Under the pieces are notes generated by a model. The model was not told the DNA's origin, ran no database searches, and saw nothing but the letters and a program-made list of their open reading frames with translations. Source: an uncultured Neisseriaceae bacterium (GTDB lineage: Bacteria > Pseudomonadota > Gammaproteobacteria > Burkholderiales > UBA11063). Taken from it: DNA of 5,682 bases. The stretch covers positions 1-5,682 of the forward strand of contig CAITEL010000281.1 in assembly GCA_903891375.1 (NCBI GenBank). Direction: 5' to 3'. Shown one piece after another: positions 4,959 to 5,682 of this stretch. A program made the position numbers and the translations under genes. Numbering within the stretch: the first letter of the stretch is position 1; each line of letters opens with the position of its first letter.

Positions 4959-5682
4959 ATGAATTTACATGAATACCAAGCCAAAGAATTGTTGGCAAAA
5001 TACGGTCTACGGGTACAAACAGGAATACTTGCACATAATGCCACTGAAGCAGGTGATGCATTTGATAGTCTAGGCGGAAAATTTGCGGTAGTAAAAGCGC
5101 AAGTACATGCTGGTGGACGTGGTAAAGCCGGCGGCGTTAAAGTCGTAAAATCAAGAGAAGAAGCAATGCAAGTTGCTAATGATTTAATAGGCAAAAATCT
5201 GGTTACTTACCAAACTGATGCAAATGGGCAACCTGTAAACTCAGTATATGTTAGCGAGGATTTATATCCAGTATCTCGTGAGCTATATCTTGGAGCCGTG
5301 GTGGATCGCTCTACACGCCGAGTTACTTTTATGGCATCTACTGAAGGTGGTGTTGAAATTGAAAAAGTTGCTCACGAAACTCCTGAAAAAATATTTAAAA
5401 CAATTGTCGATCCTCTAGTAGGATTGGTTCCATCACAAGCAAGAGAAATTGGTTTTAAACTTGGATTAAACAACGAACAAATCGGACAATTTGTACAAAT
5501 CATGACTGGTAGTTACAAAGCTTTTATTGAGAATGATTTTGCGCTATTTGAAGTGAATCCACTGGCAATTCGTGAAAATGGAGAGATTGTATGTGTTGAT
5601 GCAAAAATAAACCTTGACTCCAACGCATTATTTCGTCATCCAAACTTATTAACCTTACGTGATAAGTCTCAAGAAAATGAAC
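4959..5682 (+). CDS. sucC: Succinyl-CoA synthetase (ADP-forming) beta subunit, 5' part
   Basis: The beta subunit pairs with SucD to convert succinyl-CoA and ADP plus phosphate to succinate, CoA and ATP in the tricarboxylic acid cycle. The window holds the first 241 codons of about 388 and cuts the gene at its right edge. The ATP-grasp domain begins [16 protein letters not shown]. It has Lys46 in FAVVKAQVH and the nucleotide-binding loop AGGRGKAGG (51-59), then [10 protein letters not shown] and MASTEGG. It has the Mg-binding Asn200 in FEVNPLA and Asp214 in [12 protein letters not shown], equivalent to Asn199 and Asp213 of E. coli. Numbering is colinear with E. coli to within one residue. AGGA lies 7 bases before the ATG. 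sucD is expected just beyond the window. The sequence closely recalls Francisella SucC as I remember it. Confidence 0.97.
   Translation, partial: MNLHEYQAKELLAKYGLRVQTGILAHNATEAGDAFDSLGGKFAVVKAQVHAGGRGKAGGVKVVKSREEAMQVANDLIGKNLVTYQTDANGQPVNSVYVSEDLYPVSRELYLGAVVDRSTRRVTFMASTEGGVEIEKVAHETPEKIFKTIVDPLVGLVPSQAREIGFKLGLNNEQIGQFVQIMTGSYKAFIENDFALFEVNPLAIRENGEIVCVDAKINLDSNALFRHPNLLTLRDKSQENE

Noticed and set aside
4946..5194. 82-codon open frame on the - strand
   Set aside because: It lies antisense within the unmistakable sucC coding region, and its sequence shows only the composition expected of a shadow frame.
1..5682. CRISPR array, tRNA/rRNA genes, or a defence or toxin-antitoxin system
   Set aside because: There are no regularly spaced repeats, no cloverleaf or rRNA segments, and no gene pair with toxin, antitoxin or nuclease features.

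Overview
The window looks like chromosomal DNA of an AT-rich gammaproteobacterium (by eye about one third G+C). The start of SucC at the right edge and the general gene style recall Francisella and its relatives. That placement is inferred from remembered family sequences and was not tested. Most of the window is ordinary core metabolism. One short stretch (about 722-2260) has accessory or decaying character.

Layout. 53-721 (+) is a complete seven-helix membrane protein of the bacterial TRIC/YadS (UPF0126) family. 722-1118 holds no intact gene: it has a possible relic of the rRNA methyltransferase gene rlmF on the + strand, an unrecognised open frame without a start on the - strand, and a palindromic repeat. 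1119-1637 and 1657-2010 (both -) form a two-gene unit, an exported four-cysteine protein followed by a lipoprotein with two BON-like domains, with a good extended -10 promoter just upstream at 2067-2072. A second copy of the palindromic repeat sits at 2115-2134. 2260-3543 (-) is coaBC, the bifunctional enzyme of coenzyme A synthesis, and 3543-4787 (-) is an MFS transporter whose stop codon overlaps the coaBC start (TAATG). From 4959 (+) to the window edge runs the first 241 codons of sucC, the beta subunit of succinyl-CoA synthetase. The MFS-coaBC unit and sucC are divergent, and their promoters appear to be packed into about 60 bases.

How the parts fit. The transporter and coaBC are very likely co-transcribed and translationally coupled, so uptake of a CoA precursor (pantothenate or a related pantetheine compound) is a reasonable guess for the transporter. 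SucC, which makes or uses succinyl-CoA, is divergently transcribed next door. The lipoprotein and exported protein point to an envelope function.

The most unusual signal is inside coaBC. At the linker between the CoaC and CoaB domains there is a perfect 6-bp hairpin, then a strong AAGGA Shine-Dalgarno sequence 6 bases before an in-frame ATG, as if a free CoaB domain could also be made. The coaBC 3' end also carries a short GC-rich palindromic tail unlike the rest of the gene. I found no CRISPR array, RNA gene, complete insertion sequence, or convincing new multi-gene system.
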